In this document: positions 19,595-27,600 of the stretch, one piece after another
How the letters are laid out: every line of letters starts with the position of its first letter
How positions within the stretch are numbered: position 1 is the first letter of the stretch
Assembly (NCBI RefSeq): GCF_018881925.1
Contig: NZ_JACVPL010000011.1
Span: 19,302-83,301, forward strand
Origin: Polynucleobacter sp. Latsch14-2
Lineage (GTDB): Bacteria; Pseudomonadota; Gammaproteobacteria; Burkholderiales; Burkholderiaceae
Direction: 5' to 3'
Length of the DNA stretch: 64,000 bases
Made by a program: the position numbers and the translations under genes
The notes under the pieces: model-generated
Seen by the model: the letters and a program-made list of their open reading frames with translations, nothing else
Told to the model about the DNA's origin: nothing
Databases searched by the model: none

Positions 19595-20235
19595 GTGAAC
19601 AAGCAAAAGAAAATACCTCTACCGAAGTGGGTGATGTCGGTCTACCAGAAGATCTTGCTAGGGCCGACTTATATGGCTTAATTGCTAGACTCTTTCATCA
19701 GCCACCAGATCAAGATTTGCTAAATCAAATTGCCGCCTCCATTCCCGAGGGGCAAGAAAGCCAGGCAGATGATGCTCCCTTATCTAAGGTTTGGCATAGC
19801 GTCGTTGAAGTAGCCAAATCCAATACGGCAAAAGCTTGGCACGATGAGTTTGATTTGAACTTTATTAGTGTAGGGCGCCCGAACGTTGTGCTCAACGGGT
19901 CTTTTTATATGGCGGGTCATTTAAATGAGCGGCCCTTAGTTGAAATCCGTCGCGCTCTGGAGAGCTTTGGATTGGAATCGGCTGAAGAGGTGACCGAGAC
20001 TGAGGACCATATTTCTGCGCTGTGCGAAGTAATGCGTTACTTGATTGCTGGGGATGATGTTGAAATATCAAACCTTACTAATCAAAGGGTCTTTTTCAAT
20101 GACCATATTCGCCCTTGGTATGACGAATTGTGCGATGCAATAGAAGATATCCCTGAGATGCATCTGTACCATCCGGTAGCCGCTCTCACCAGAGAATTTC
20201 TAGCCATTGAAGGGCAGGGCTTTGACATGATTTGA
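19591..20235 (+). CDS. TorD-like molecular chaperone for formate dehydrogenase
   Basis: A 214-residue all-helical protein of the TorD/DmsD (NarJ-like) family. Diagnostic parts are RADLYGLIARLFHQPPDQDLL near the start, WHDEFDLNFISVG, and EDHISALCEVMRYLI, which corresponds to the EPxDHxxxEL motif of the family (here ETEDHISAL). Such chaperones bind the Tat signal of molybdo- or tungstoenzymes until the cofactor is inserted. The ATG at 19591 overlaps the upstream stop as ATGA; a longer frame from 19558 lacks support. Confidence 0.87.
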   Translation: MSEQAKENTSTEVGDVGLPEDLARADLYGLIARLFHQPPDQDLLNQIAASIPEGQESQADDAPLSKVWHSVVEVAKSNTAKAWHDEFDLNFISVGRPNVVLNGSFYMAGHLNERPLVEIRRALESFGLESAEEVTETEDHISALCEVMRYLIAGDDVEISNLTNQRVFFNDHIRPWYDELCDAIEDIPEMHLYHPVAALTREFLAIEGQGFDMI

Positions 20236-20316
20236 TGTTGCGATGCAATAACAACATGATTTACCAATACACGCCAAATATTTCGAAGATGTGTCAAAAG
20301 TGCCATTTCCATTTAC

Positions 20317-20334
20317 ACTTGACCAAAGTCAAGT
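20317..20334. promoter_or_regulatory. Perfect FNR/FixK-type palindrome upstream of the formate dehydrogenase genes
   Basis: ACTTGAC and GTCAAGT form a perfect seven-base inverted repeat with a four-base spacer. The core TTGA-N6-TCAA is the consensus half-site pattern of CRP/FNR-family regulators such as FNR, ANR, DNR and FixK. The centre lies 30 bases before the ATG at 20356. That is closer than a classic class II activator site would allow if transcription starts upstream of the ATG, so repression or an unusual start is possible. No binding data are implied. Confidence 0.55.
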
Positions 20335-20355
20335 TTCACCAAATAGGAGCATAAG

Positions 20356-20577
20356 ATGAGCGCTAAATCTAAAACTGTCGTAAACGAAGAGGGCAAACCT
20401 TCTCGCCGTACATTTTTCATCGGTGCAGGCGCCGCAGTCGGTGCCGTGGCAGTGGCTTCACAAACCACTATTGGTAAGGCAGTCATTCAAGAGATTGGCA
20501 GTAGCGTTAAAGGTAAAGATGACGGTTACCAGTTATCCGAACATGTCCGTAAATATTACAAAACAGCTTTGCTGTAA
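20356..20577 (+). CDS. Small twin-arginine signal protein of the formate dehydrogenase region
   Basis: A 73-residue protein with a Tat motif (PSRRTFFIGAG, residues about 15-25) followed by an alanine/valine-rich hydrophobic stretch and a short C-terminal tail ending YQLSEHVRKYYKTALL. It matches the TIGR02811 type, described only as a formate dehydrogenase region Tat target. It may be a small FDH subunit or membrane tether. AGGAG at 20345-20349 supports the start. It lies directly before the catalytic subunit gene. Confidence 0.85.
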   Translation: MSAKSKTVVNEEGKPSRRTFFIGAGAAVGAVAVASQTTIGKAVIQEIGSSVKGKDDGYQLSEHVRKYYKTALL

Positions 20578-20645
20578 TCAGTTGATATCGCCCCATCATA
20601 TTCATTGCTGTTAATAAATAAAAAAATTCTTTCCAGGGAAAACAT

Positions 20646-23630
20646 ATGAGTCTGACTCGTAAATCCAATACCCCACAAAGTAGTCGTTCAGTACCCAGCT
20701 CACGTCTAATCGGCAGCCTAGCGCGCGGGCTTAAAGCTGCGGTACCCACAATGGATCGACGCACTTTCTTAAAGCGGTCCGGAGTTGGTGTTGGTGCCGG
20801 TATTGCTGCTAGTCAATTAAGTTTGGTGCAAAAAGCCGTAGCTGAGCCAAGTAAGGCTATGCTAGACGGTAAGGGTAAGATTGAAGTGAAACGATCGATT
20901 TGTACCCACTGCTCAGTAGGTTGTGCGGTTGATGCCACAGTTGAGAATGGCGTCTGGGTACGTCAAGACCCTGTTTTTGATTCCCCAATCAATATGGGCG
21001 CGCATTGCGCCAAAGGTGCAGCACTGCGTGAGCATGGTCACGGAGACTTCCGTTTGCGTTACCCAATGAAGTTGGTGGATGGCAAGTATGAAAGAATTTC
21101 TTGGGATCAGGCTTTAACAGAGATTACTGCGCAGATGAAAGATCTCCGCACAAAGTACAGCCCTGATTCCTTGTTCTTTATTGGCTCCTCCAAGCACAAT
21201 AATGAGCAGGCTTATTTATTACGTAAGTGGGTTTCATTCTTTGGAACCAACAACACAGACCATCAGGCGCGTATTTGTCACTCCACAACGGTTGCCGGTG
21301 TTGCAAACACGTGGGGCTATGGTGCAATGACCAATAGCTATAACGACATGATGAATGCCAAGGCTGCCTTATACATTGGCTCTAATGCTGCTGAAGCTCA
21401 TCCCGTGTCCATGCTCAGCCTGTTACATGCAAAAGAAAATGGTTGCAAGGTCATTGTGGTTGATCCGCGCTATACCCGAACTGCAGCTAAGTCTGATCAG
21501 TATGTGCGCATTCGTTCTGGTTCCGACATTCCTTTCCTGTTTGGCGTTCTGTATCACATCTTTAATAACGGTTGGGAAGATAAGAAGTACATCAATGACC
21601 GCGTATACGGCATGGATGAGATTCGCAAAGAAGTGATGGAGAAGTGGACCCCCGCGAACGTTGAGCAGGCCTGTGGTGTTCCAGAGGCTCAGGTCTATCA
21701 AGTAGCCAAGACCATGGCGCAGAACCGCCCAAGTACGCTAGTTTGGTGTATGGGTCAAACACAACACACCATTGGTAATGCGATGGTTCGTGCTTCATGT
21801 ATTTTGCAGTTAGCTCTAGGCAACGTCGGTAAATCTGGTGGCGGTACGAATATTTTCCGTGGTCACGATAACGTTCAGGGCGCCACAGACGTAGGCCCTA
21901 ATCCAGATTCATTGCCAGGCTACTATGGTCTTGCAGCCGGCTCGTGGAAGCACTTTGCCGCTGTTTGGGGCGTTGACTACGAGTGGATTAAAGGCCGTTA
22001 TGCGCCAGACATGATGGAGAAATCCGGCACAACAGTTTCTCGTTGGGTTGATGCTGTTCTCGAAAAGAATGACATGATCGATCAGCAGACCAATGTAAAA
22101 GGTTTGTTCTTCTGGGGCCACGCGCCTAACTCACAAACTCGCGGCCTCGATATGAAGCGCGCGATGAATAAGTTGGATTTGTTGGTGGTGGTAGATCCAT
22201 ATCCAAGCGCGACAGCAGCCATGGCGGCAATGCCTCCAGCTGAAGGCGATGTTGTTAATAAAAATCGCAACGTGTACTTGTTGCCGGCGACAACCCAGTT
22301 TGAAACTAGCGGCTCTGCGACAGCTTCTAATCGTTCACTTCAGTGGCGCGAGAAAGTCATTGATCCATTATTTGAGTCTGTTCCTGACCATGTGATCATG
22401 CAAGCTTTTGCTGACCGCTTAGGTTTTGGTCAAGAGTTATCGGCCAATTACAAAATGCTGAACTCCAAGTTTGCCGGTAAGCAGTGGAGAGAGCCACAGG
22501 TTGAGGATATCTTGCGTGAGATTAATCGTTCGTGCTGGACGATTGGTTACACCGGCCAAACTCCTGAGCGTCTCAAAGCGCACATGAGAATGGTTGGCAC
22601 ATTTGATCCTAAGACCCTGAAATCACGTGGTGGCGTTGACCCAGTATCCGGTTACGACACTACTGGTGATTACTATGGCCTGCCTTGGCCTTGCTATGGT
22701 ACGGCTGCAATTAAGCATCCAGGCTCACCTAATCTCTACGACACCAGTAAGAGTGTGATGGAAGGCGGCGGTAATTTCCGCGCCAACTTCGGGGTTGAGA
22801 GAGAAGGTAAGTCCTTGTTAGCTGAGGATGGTTCCCACTCTAAAGGTTCTGCTATTACCACTGGATATCCTGAGTTCGATCATGTGTTCATGAAGAAACT
22901 GGGTTGGTGGGATCAACTTACCGATGAAGAGAAGAAGCTGGCTGAAGGCAAGAACTGGAAAACTGACTTATCCGGCGGTATTCAGCGAGTGGTGATGAAG
23001 AATGGTTGTCATCCATTTGGCAATGCAAAGGCACGCGCAGTAGTTTGGAATTTCCCTGATGCCATTCCAATTCACCGTGAGGCTTTGTACAGTACTAATG
23101 AGCCAATGATGCGTAAGTATCCAACTGCGGCTGACAAGAAGAATTTCTGGCGCTTACCAACGCTTTATAAAACCGTTCAAGATAAGAATTTATCCGAGAA
23201 GCTGTATGAGAAGTTCCCGATCATTTTGACTTCTGGCCGTCTGGTTGAGTACGAGGGTGGTGGCGATGAAACCCGTTCTAATCCATGGCTGGCAGAGCTG
23301 CAACAAGAAAACTTTGTTGAGATCAACCCTAAGGCAGCTGAAGCCCGTGGCATTAAGAATTGGGAATATGTTTGGGTGAAGTCACCAACTGGGGCCAGAA
23401 TTAAAGTGCGCGCTTTAGTGACTGAGCGCGTGGATCAAGGAACTGCATTTGTGCCATTTCACTTTGCCGGTTGGTGGCAGGGTGCAGACTTGCGTAAATA
23501 CTATCCTGAGGGCGCCGCCCCAATTGTTCAGGGTGAAGCGGTTAATACTGCAACAACATATGGTTATGACATGGTGACAATGATGCAAGAAACCAAAACT
23601 ACCATGTGTCAAATCGAAAAATTTGCCTAA
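20646..23630 (+). CDS. fdhA: Formate dehydrogenase catalytic (alpha) subunit, cysteine form
   Basis: A 994-residue molybdopterin (Mo or W bis-MGD) oxidoreductase that oxidises formate to CO2. The N-terminus has a Tat motif MDRRTFLKR (R38, R39), so the folded enzyme is exported. A [4Fe-4S] cluster is bound by C86, C89, C93 and C121. The metal ligand is C211 followed by H212, where Sec-containing homologues have selenocysteine; no in-frame TGA is present. A C-terminal molybdopterin dinucleotide-binding domain begins near residue 850 (FPIILTSGRLVEYE). The start at 20646 has AGGGAAAA upstream; a start at residue 36 would also keep the Tat motif. Confidence 0.95.
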   Translation: MSLTRKSNTPQSSRSVPSSRLIGSLARGLKAAVPTMDRRTFLKRSGVGVGAGIAASQLSLVQKAVAEPSKAMLDGKGKIEVKRSICTHCSVGCAVDATVENGVWVRQDPVFDSPINMGAHCAKGAALREHGHGDFRLRYPMKLVDGKYERISWDQALTEITAQMKDLRTKYSPDSLFFIGSSKHNNEQAYLLRKWVSFFGTNNTDHQARICHSTTVAGVANTWGYGAMTNSYNDMMNAKAALYIGSNAAEAHPVSMLSLLHAKENGCKVIVVDPRYTRTAAKSDQYVRIRSGSDIPFLFGVLYHIFNNGWEDKKYINDRVYGMDEIRKEVMEKWTPANVEQACGVPEAQVYQVAKTMAQNRPSTLVWCMGQTQHTIGNAMVRASCILQLALGNVGKSGGGTNIFRGHDNVQGATDVGPNPDSLPGYYGLAAGSWKHFAAVWGVDYEWIKGRYAPDMMEKSGTTVSRWVDAVLEKNDMIDQQTNVKGLFFWGHAPNSQTRGLDMKRAMNKLDLLVVVDPYPSATAAMAAMPPAEGDVVNKNRNVYLLPATTQFETSGSATASNRSLQWREKVIDPLFESVPDHVIMQAFADRLGFGQELSANYKMLNSKFAGKQWREPQVEDILREINRSCWTIGYTGQTPERLKAHMRMVGTFDPKTLKSRGGVDPVSGYDTTGDYYGLPWPCYGTAAIKHPGSPNLYDTSKSVMEGGGNFRANFGVEREGKSLLAEDGSHSKGSAITTGYPEFDHVFMKKLGWWDQLTDEEKKLAEGKNWKTDLSGGIQRVVMKNGCHPFGNAKARAVVWNFPDAIPIHREALYSTNEPMMRKYPTAADKKNFWRLPTLYKTVQDKNLSEKLYEKFPIILTSGRLVEYEGGGDETRSNPWLAELQQENFVEINPKAAEARGIKNWEYVWVKSPTGARIKVRALVTERVDQGTAFVPFHFAGWWQGADLRKYYPEGAAPIVQGEAVNTATTYGYDMVTMMQETKTTMCQIEKFA

Positions 23631-23657
23631 GTTAAAAAATAAAGTCAGGAGAACACC

Positions 23658-24317
23658 ATGGCAAGAATGAAATTTATTTGTGATACCGAGCGTTGCATTG
23701 AGTGCAACGGCTGCGTCACTGCTTGTAAAAATGAGAATGAAGTTCCTTGGGGCGTTAACCGTCGTCGTGTGGTTACTGTCAATGATGGCATTATTGGCCA
23801 AGAAAAATCTGTATCTGTAGCCTGTATGCACTGCTCTGATGCACCTTGCATGGCGGTCTGCCCAGTGGATTGCTTTTACCGCACTGACGAAGGCGTGGTT
23901 TTGCATGACAAAGATATTTGTATTGGTTGTGGATATTGCTCATTTGCCTGCCCATTTGGTGCGCCTCAATTCTTGAGTAAGGGTGCTTTTGGTGTACGTA
24001 GCAAGATGGATAAGTGCACATTCTGTAGCGGCGGCCCAGAAGCGAATGGCAGTGTTGCAGAGTTTGAGAAATATGGCCGCAATCGTCTGGCGGAAGGTAA
24101 ATTGCCTCTATGTGCCGAGATGTGCTCAACCAAGGCCTTGATTGGTGGCGATAGCGAGATTATTTCAAGCATCTATAACAAGCGTGTGGCAGTTCGCGAG
24201 TCAAATGGTAAGTACGCCGGGTCTAATATCTTTGGTTGGTCTACAGCTTATGGTCCTTCAGGATCAGCTGCGCCAACCCCAACCCCTGCTGACAAAATTC
24301 CTGGAGCAAAATCATGA
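23658..24317 (+). CDS. fdh3B: Formate dehydrogenase iron-sulfur (beta) subunit, FDH3 type
   Basis: A 219-residue ferredoxin-like electron-transfer subunit. It starts with CDTERCIECNGCVTACKNEN and shows four cysteine clusters in the usual order, including CMHCSDAPCMAVCP, CIGCGYCSFACP and CTFC...CAEMC. Four [4Fe-4S] clusters are therefore expected. It lacks the C-terminal membrane anchor of E. coli FdnH and has no signal peptide, so it probably travels with the alpha subunit through Tat. It starts 27 bases after fdhA, with AGGAG in front, and overlaps the next gene by four bases. Confidence 0.93.
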   Translation: MARMKFICDTERCIECNGCVTACKNENEVPWGVNRRRVVTVNDGIIGQEKSVSVACMHCSDAPCMAVCPVDCFYRTDEGVVLHDKDICIGCGYCSFACPFGAPQFLSKGAFGVRSKMDKCTFCSGGPEANGSVAEFEKYGRNRLAEGKLPLCAEMCSTKALIGGDSEIISSIYNKRVAVRESNGKYAGSNIFGWSTAYGPSGSAAPTPTPADKIPGAKS

Positions 24318-24550
24318 AATTGAATTTCAAAACTCTGGGAGTCTGTTTGGTAGCAGGAGTATTACTTGCTGCTTGTTCTGAACCTCCTGAGATTGCTGCT
24401 AAAGCTGCCAAGCGTCCTGACGTTGCCCCATACATGGGGGCTGACAATGGCTTTATGACCAAGGGTTGGACGCCAGGCAATCAAGGAAGCTGGACGGAGG
24501 CGATTAATAAGCGCAATCAGAGTCAATCTGAGTATTCACGCGTTAAGTGA
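24314..24550 (+). CDS. Small lipoprotein in the formate dehydrogenase operon
   Basis: A 78-residue protein with a lipoprotein signal (lipobox LLAACS, cysteine at about residue 21). The mature part of about 57 residues has a conserved-looking GADNGFMTKGWTPGNQGSWTEAINKRNQSQSEY. Its start overlaps the fdh3B stop as ATGA, so it is translated with the enzyme. Function unknown. Its position between beta and gamma subunits suggests a structural or assembly role for the periplasmic complex; this is inference. Confidence 0.8.
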   Translation: MKLNFKTLGVCLVAGVLLAACSEPPEIAAKAAKRPDVAPYMGADNGFMTKGWTPGNQGSWTEAINKRNQSQSEYSRVK

Positions 24551-24597
24551 TCAGTTAAACAACAATAAAGATAACGAAGACGTTTAAGGACATTTGT

Positions 24598-25653
24598 ATG
24601 AATCGATCATTCTCTAGTGTTAGTCGCTCTTGGGTTCTGGCTCTTGGCATTTCGCTAAGTCTCCTAAGTGGGGTCTGTTTGGCGGAACGTGCGCCGATGG
24701 ATCCGCTTCCATCGCCAAGTGGTATTGATATCCCCAAGAATTTGAATGCCATCCCAAATGGTACTCAAGCTCAATCACAACCAGCGAACAGTGCGCCTGC
24801 TAGCGGTCCAATTTGGGAGTCTGCCAATAGTGATCCACTGAACTATGTCAGCATTCCTGATAAGCAAGCTGGGGTATTAATTCAGAGGGCGGGTCAACAA
24901 TGGCGCTTGATTCGCAATGGAATCATTACAGTTTATGGTGGCTGGCTTTTGGCATTTGCCTTTTTTGGCATCATTGCGATGTATACAGTGAAAGGCTCCA
25001 TTAAATTGCACGAGCCCTTATCTGGTGTCATGGTGAAGCGTTTTAATGGCTTAGATCGTTTTACTCATTGGACTATGGCAGCAAGCTTTTTAGCGCTTGC
25101 ATTTACGGGTCTGATGATTTTGTACGGGAAGTACTTTGCTTTGCCGCTGATGGGTGGCATGGCTTATGGATCCTTCTTGATGGTTTGCAAGAACATTCAC
25201 AACTTCACCGGCCCTTTATTCACATTGAGTATTGTGGTCTTCTTTATCCTATTTGTTCGCAAGAACATTTTTGGTGAAGGTGATATGGCATGGCTACTTT
25301 CTTTTGGTGGCATCTTCTCCGGCAAACATGTTCCAGCAGGATTCTTTAATTTTGGTGAAAAGTTTTGGTTCTGGTTTGGTATGGTTTTCTTGGGTCTTAC
25401 GATCTCAGCCTCAGGCTTTGTGCTCGATATGATCGTGCCCTTTATGGATGTTCAATATTGGCGCGGCACAATGCAACTGGCAAATATTATTCATAGCTCA
25501 GCAGCACTATTGATGACGACAATGGCAATGGGGCATATTTACATCGGAACGATTGGCATGCAAGGTTCAATTGATGGCATGAAGACTGGCTATGTTGATG
25601 CTACATGGGCTAAAGAACACCATGAGATTTGGTATAACAAGATCAATAAATAA
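24598..25653 (+). CDS. fdhC: Formate dehydrogenase cytochrome b (gamma) subunit
   Basis: A 351-residue membrane subunit that anchors the enzyme and passes electrons to quinone through b hemes. A cleavable signal peptide ends near residue 29 (CLA-E). A periplasmic stretch of about 75 residues follows, then about five membrane helices. Histidines expected to bind heme include those in DRFTHWTMA (about 155), KNIHNFTGP (about 200) and IIHSSAA/MGHIYIG near the end. It contains the FdnI-type KRFNGLDRFTHW start of the cytochrome domain. The N-terminal extension is usual in FDH3-type gamma subunits. Confidence 0.92.
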   Translation: MNRSFSSVSRSWVLALGISLSLLSGVCLAERAPMDPLPSPSGIDIPKNLNAIPNGTQAQSQPANSAPASGPIWESANSDPLNYVSIPDKQAGVLIQRAGQQWRLIRNGIITVYGGWLLAFAFFGIIAMYTVKGSIKLHEPLSGVMVKRFNGLDRFTHWTMAASFLALAFTGLMILYGKYFALPLMGGMAYGSFLMVCKNIHNFTGPLFTLSIVVFFILFVRKNIFGEGDMAWLLSFGGIFSGKHVPAGFFNFGEKFWFWFGMVFLGLTISASGFVLDMIVPFMDVQYWRGTMQLANIIHSSAALLMTTMAMGHIYIGTIGMQGSIDGMKTGYVDATWAKEHHEIWYNKINK

Positions 25654-25663
25654 GGACAAAGCC

Positions 25664-25939
25664 ATGAAAAAAATCATTGCTTTCACATTTTTTATATTTG
25701 CCAGTGCCGCATCATTTGCAGCATTGCCGCCTTTAACGCCTGAGGCTCAAGCCGCCGCCGATCTTGCTAAAGCGAAGGCAGCCTACGGAGATAAAGTTGG
25801 CGCCTTTCAGTTATGTCAAGCTCAAAACAGGGTGGCTGATCGCTTTAAGGTTGCTGGCACATCAGCTCCTGCGGCTTGTGTAGCACCACCTCCATTTGTT
25901 GCTCCTGTGGCTGCAGTACCCCCGCCAGCTGCTAAATAA
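25664..25939 (+). CDS. Small secreted protein at the end of the formate dehydrogenase operon
   Basis: A 91-residue protein with a clear Sec signal peptide (MKKIIAFTFFIFASAASFAA). The mature part has a helical, alanine-rich segment with two cysteines about 33 residues apart and a C-terminal proline/alanine/valine-rich tail. No domain is recognised. The start at 25664 has AAGGAC upstream and lies 10 bases after the gamma subunit stop. Its stop touches the stop of the convergent ABC gene with no gap. Confidence 0.72.
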   Translation: MKKIIAFTFFIFASAASFAALPPLTPEAQAAADLAKAKAAYGDKVGAFQLCQAQNRVADRFKVAGTSAPAACVAPPPFVAPVAAVPPPAAK

Positions 25940-26650
25940 TTATTCAGTCAACAGCTCTTGATGTAGGTAGCGTTTAGTTGCTGCCGTTTGAGGGTTTGAG
26001 AAGAAAGGGCCTACGGGTCCTTTTTCTTTGATCTCGCCATCATCAATGAAGATGATGTATTGGGCAATTCTTTGAACTTGTGCAAGTTGATGAGAGGAAA
26101 AAATTACCTCGAAGCCTTGATTGGTGAATCCGCAAATCATGCGCTCTACCTGCTCGGTTGTATTGGGATCTAAATTAGCGGTGGGCTCGTCCAGTAACAC
26201 GATATTGGGCTTTTGCAAAATAGCTCTGCCAAGGCATAGCTTTTGTCTTTCTCCTGCAGATAGCTTATGCGCGGGACTATCGGCAAGGCGGGTTAAGTCA
26301 GTCTGCTCAAGAATTGCGTTGATTTGCTCTGCCGTAATACTGGGGTCTGCGTCCGTCGCTATACAAAGATTGCTGCGAGTCGAGGCCTTTATCATGGGTG
26401 TGTGATGCAAAACTAAAGCGGTTTTTGCGGGCAAAAACGAGAAGGTTACAGTGCCATAGTCAGGAGACAATAAACCAGCCAGCAACTTGAGTAGGGTAGT
26501 CTTCCCTGCACCATTGGGTCCAATGCAGGCAATAATCCGATCGGCGGGGATGATGGCATATGGAATATTAAGAATGACCCTGTCATCTCGCTTGACGACC
26601 ACATCCTTGAGTTCTATGAATTTACTAAATTGCTCACTCTGATTAACCAT
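25940..26650 (-). CDS. tupC: ABC transporter ATPase, tungstate/molybdate type (TupC-like)
   Basis: A 236-residue ATPase with Walker A GPNGAGKTT (about residue 45), the signature LSAGERQKLCLGRA, Walker B VLLDEPTANLDP and a switch histidine in FSSHQL. With its partner permease it resembles TupBC tungstate transporters. The ATG at 26650 overlaps the permease stop by eight bases; a longer frame from 26707 would lie in the permease gene. Facing the formate dehydrogenase operon supports a role in supplying tungsten or molybdenum. Substrate specificity cannot be read from the sequence. Confidence 0.82.
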   Translation of the reverse strand: MVNQSEQFSKFIELKDVVVKRDDRVILNIPYAIIPADRIIACIGPNGAGKTTLLKLLAGLLSPDYGTVTFSFLPAKTALVLHHTPMIKASTRSNLCIATDADPSITAEQINAILEQTDLTRLADSPAHKLSAGERQKLCLGRAILQKPNIVLLDEPTANLDPNTTEQVERMICGFTNQGFEVIFSSHQLAQVQRIAQYIIFIDDGEIKEKGPVGPFFSNPQTAATKRYLHQELLTE

Positions 26651-27338
26651 AGCGACGCTCTGCAATTTGACGAACAGCAAAAGTAAATAGGTTAGCCAGC
26701 AGGACAATCAGCAGCAGAATGATCCCAAGAGCTAAGGCAAGGGGAAGATCCCCTTTGCTCGTTTCAAGGGCGATAGCAGTTGTCATGGTGCGGGTAGAGT
26801 GGTCAATGTTTCCCCCAACAATCATCACAGCTCCCACCTCAGAAATGGCCCTTGCTAAGCCAGCCAAAATGGCAATGCTCAACGAGAAGCGACAATCCCA
26901 TATTAGCCATTTAAGGCAGGCTAGTCGCGGTAAGTGCAGGGCGAGGAATGAGTCCCTGTGAATGCGCCAGGAGTCTTCCAGTATTTGACGGCTTAGGGCG
27001 GCAATTAAGGGGGTTGTCAGCAGTGTTTGGGCAATGATCATACCCTTAGCGGTAAAAAGCCATCCCCATGATCCTAAAGGCCCTGAGCGGGATAGGAGGA
27101 GGTAGACCAGCACGCCAACAATCACCGTTGGTACCCCCATGAGGGTATTTAAGGTGACAATGATCCCTTTTTTGCACTTAAATTCTTCCGTTGCAAGGAG
27201 AGCCCCCAAGGGGAGTCCTAATATGGTTCCGAAGAGTAATGCTGTCAGGCTGACCTGAAGGGATACTAAAACGATTCCCAGTACACCGCCGTCTAGATGG
27301 GCTAAAAGTAGGAGGGCGTCTTGAAAGGCAATAAGCAT
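26643..27338 (-). CDS. tupB: ABC transporter permease, tungstate/molybdate type (TupB-like)
   Basis: A 231-residue inner-membrane permease with about five or six helices. It shows the features of TupB/ModB-related permeases: GTILGLPLGALLATEEF, NTLMGVPTVIVGVLVYLLLSRSGPLG and the EAA-like loop ISEVGAVMIVGGNIDH. The last motif (VGAVMIVGGNI) is characteristic of TupB. No periplasmic binding protein (TupA) is encoded next to it, although tup operons normally start with one. The gene probably has its promoter in the 66-base gap shared with the divergent BFD-like gene. Confidence 0.85.
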   Translation of the reverse strand: MLIAFQDALLLLAHLDGGVLGIVLVSLQVSLTALLFGTILGLPLGALLATEEFKCKKGIIVTLNTLMGVPTVIVGVLVYLLLSRSGPLGSWGWLFTAKGMIIAQTLLTTPLIAALSRQILEDSWRIHRDSFLALHLPRLACLKWLIWDCRFSLSIAILAGLARAISEVGAVMIVGGNIDHSTRTMTTAIALETSKGDLPLALALGIILLLIVLLANLFTFAVRQIAERRYG

Positions 27339-27404
27339 GCGCTCGATTTTATCAAGGGGATGGCAAAATAGCTCTAATGCAATTAACTATTCAAATTATT
27401 ACTA

Positions 27405-27599
27405 ATGGCTGAGGTGATTTGCCTATGCAATGAAGTCTGGGATCTCGATTTGCGTGAGTACCTAGATTCACATCCTATTAGCTCTATTGAGGAGTTGCGG
27501 GAGCAGGCGTCTATTTGCAATAAGTGTATGCAATGTCAGGATTTGGTTGAGGGTGAAATTTATCAGGCGCGCATGAGACGTCAGCAAGCGCAGGGATAG
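27405..27599 (+). CDS. BFD-like [2Fe-2S]-binding protein
   Basis: A 64-residue protein with the cysteine pattern of bacterioferritin-associated ferredoxin: C6-X-C8 near the start and C38-X2-C41 near the middle, with an additional C44. BFD-like domains bind one [2Fe-2S] cluster and serve as electron donors or cluster carriers. It stands between the TupBC genes (divergent) and an endonuclease-fold gene that starts one base after its stop. The link to formate dehydrogenase is only positional. Confidence 0.8.
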   Translation: MAEVICLCNEVWDLDLREYLDSHPISSIEELREQASICNKCMQCQDLVEGEIYQARMRRQQAQG

Positions 27600-27600
27600 T

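Noticed and set aside
20646..23630. Selenocysteine formate dehydrogenase
   Set aside because: No in-frame TGA; the metal-ligand codon encodes cysteine 211.
23415..23906. 163-codon minus-strand frame over the fdhA/fdh3B junction
   Set aside because: It is antisense to two well-supported subunits and its cysteine/histidine content mirrors the coding strand.
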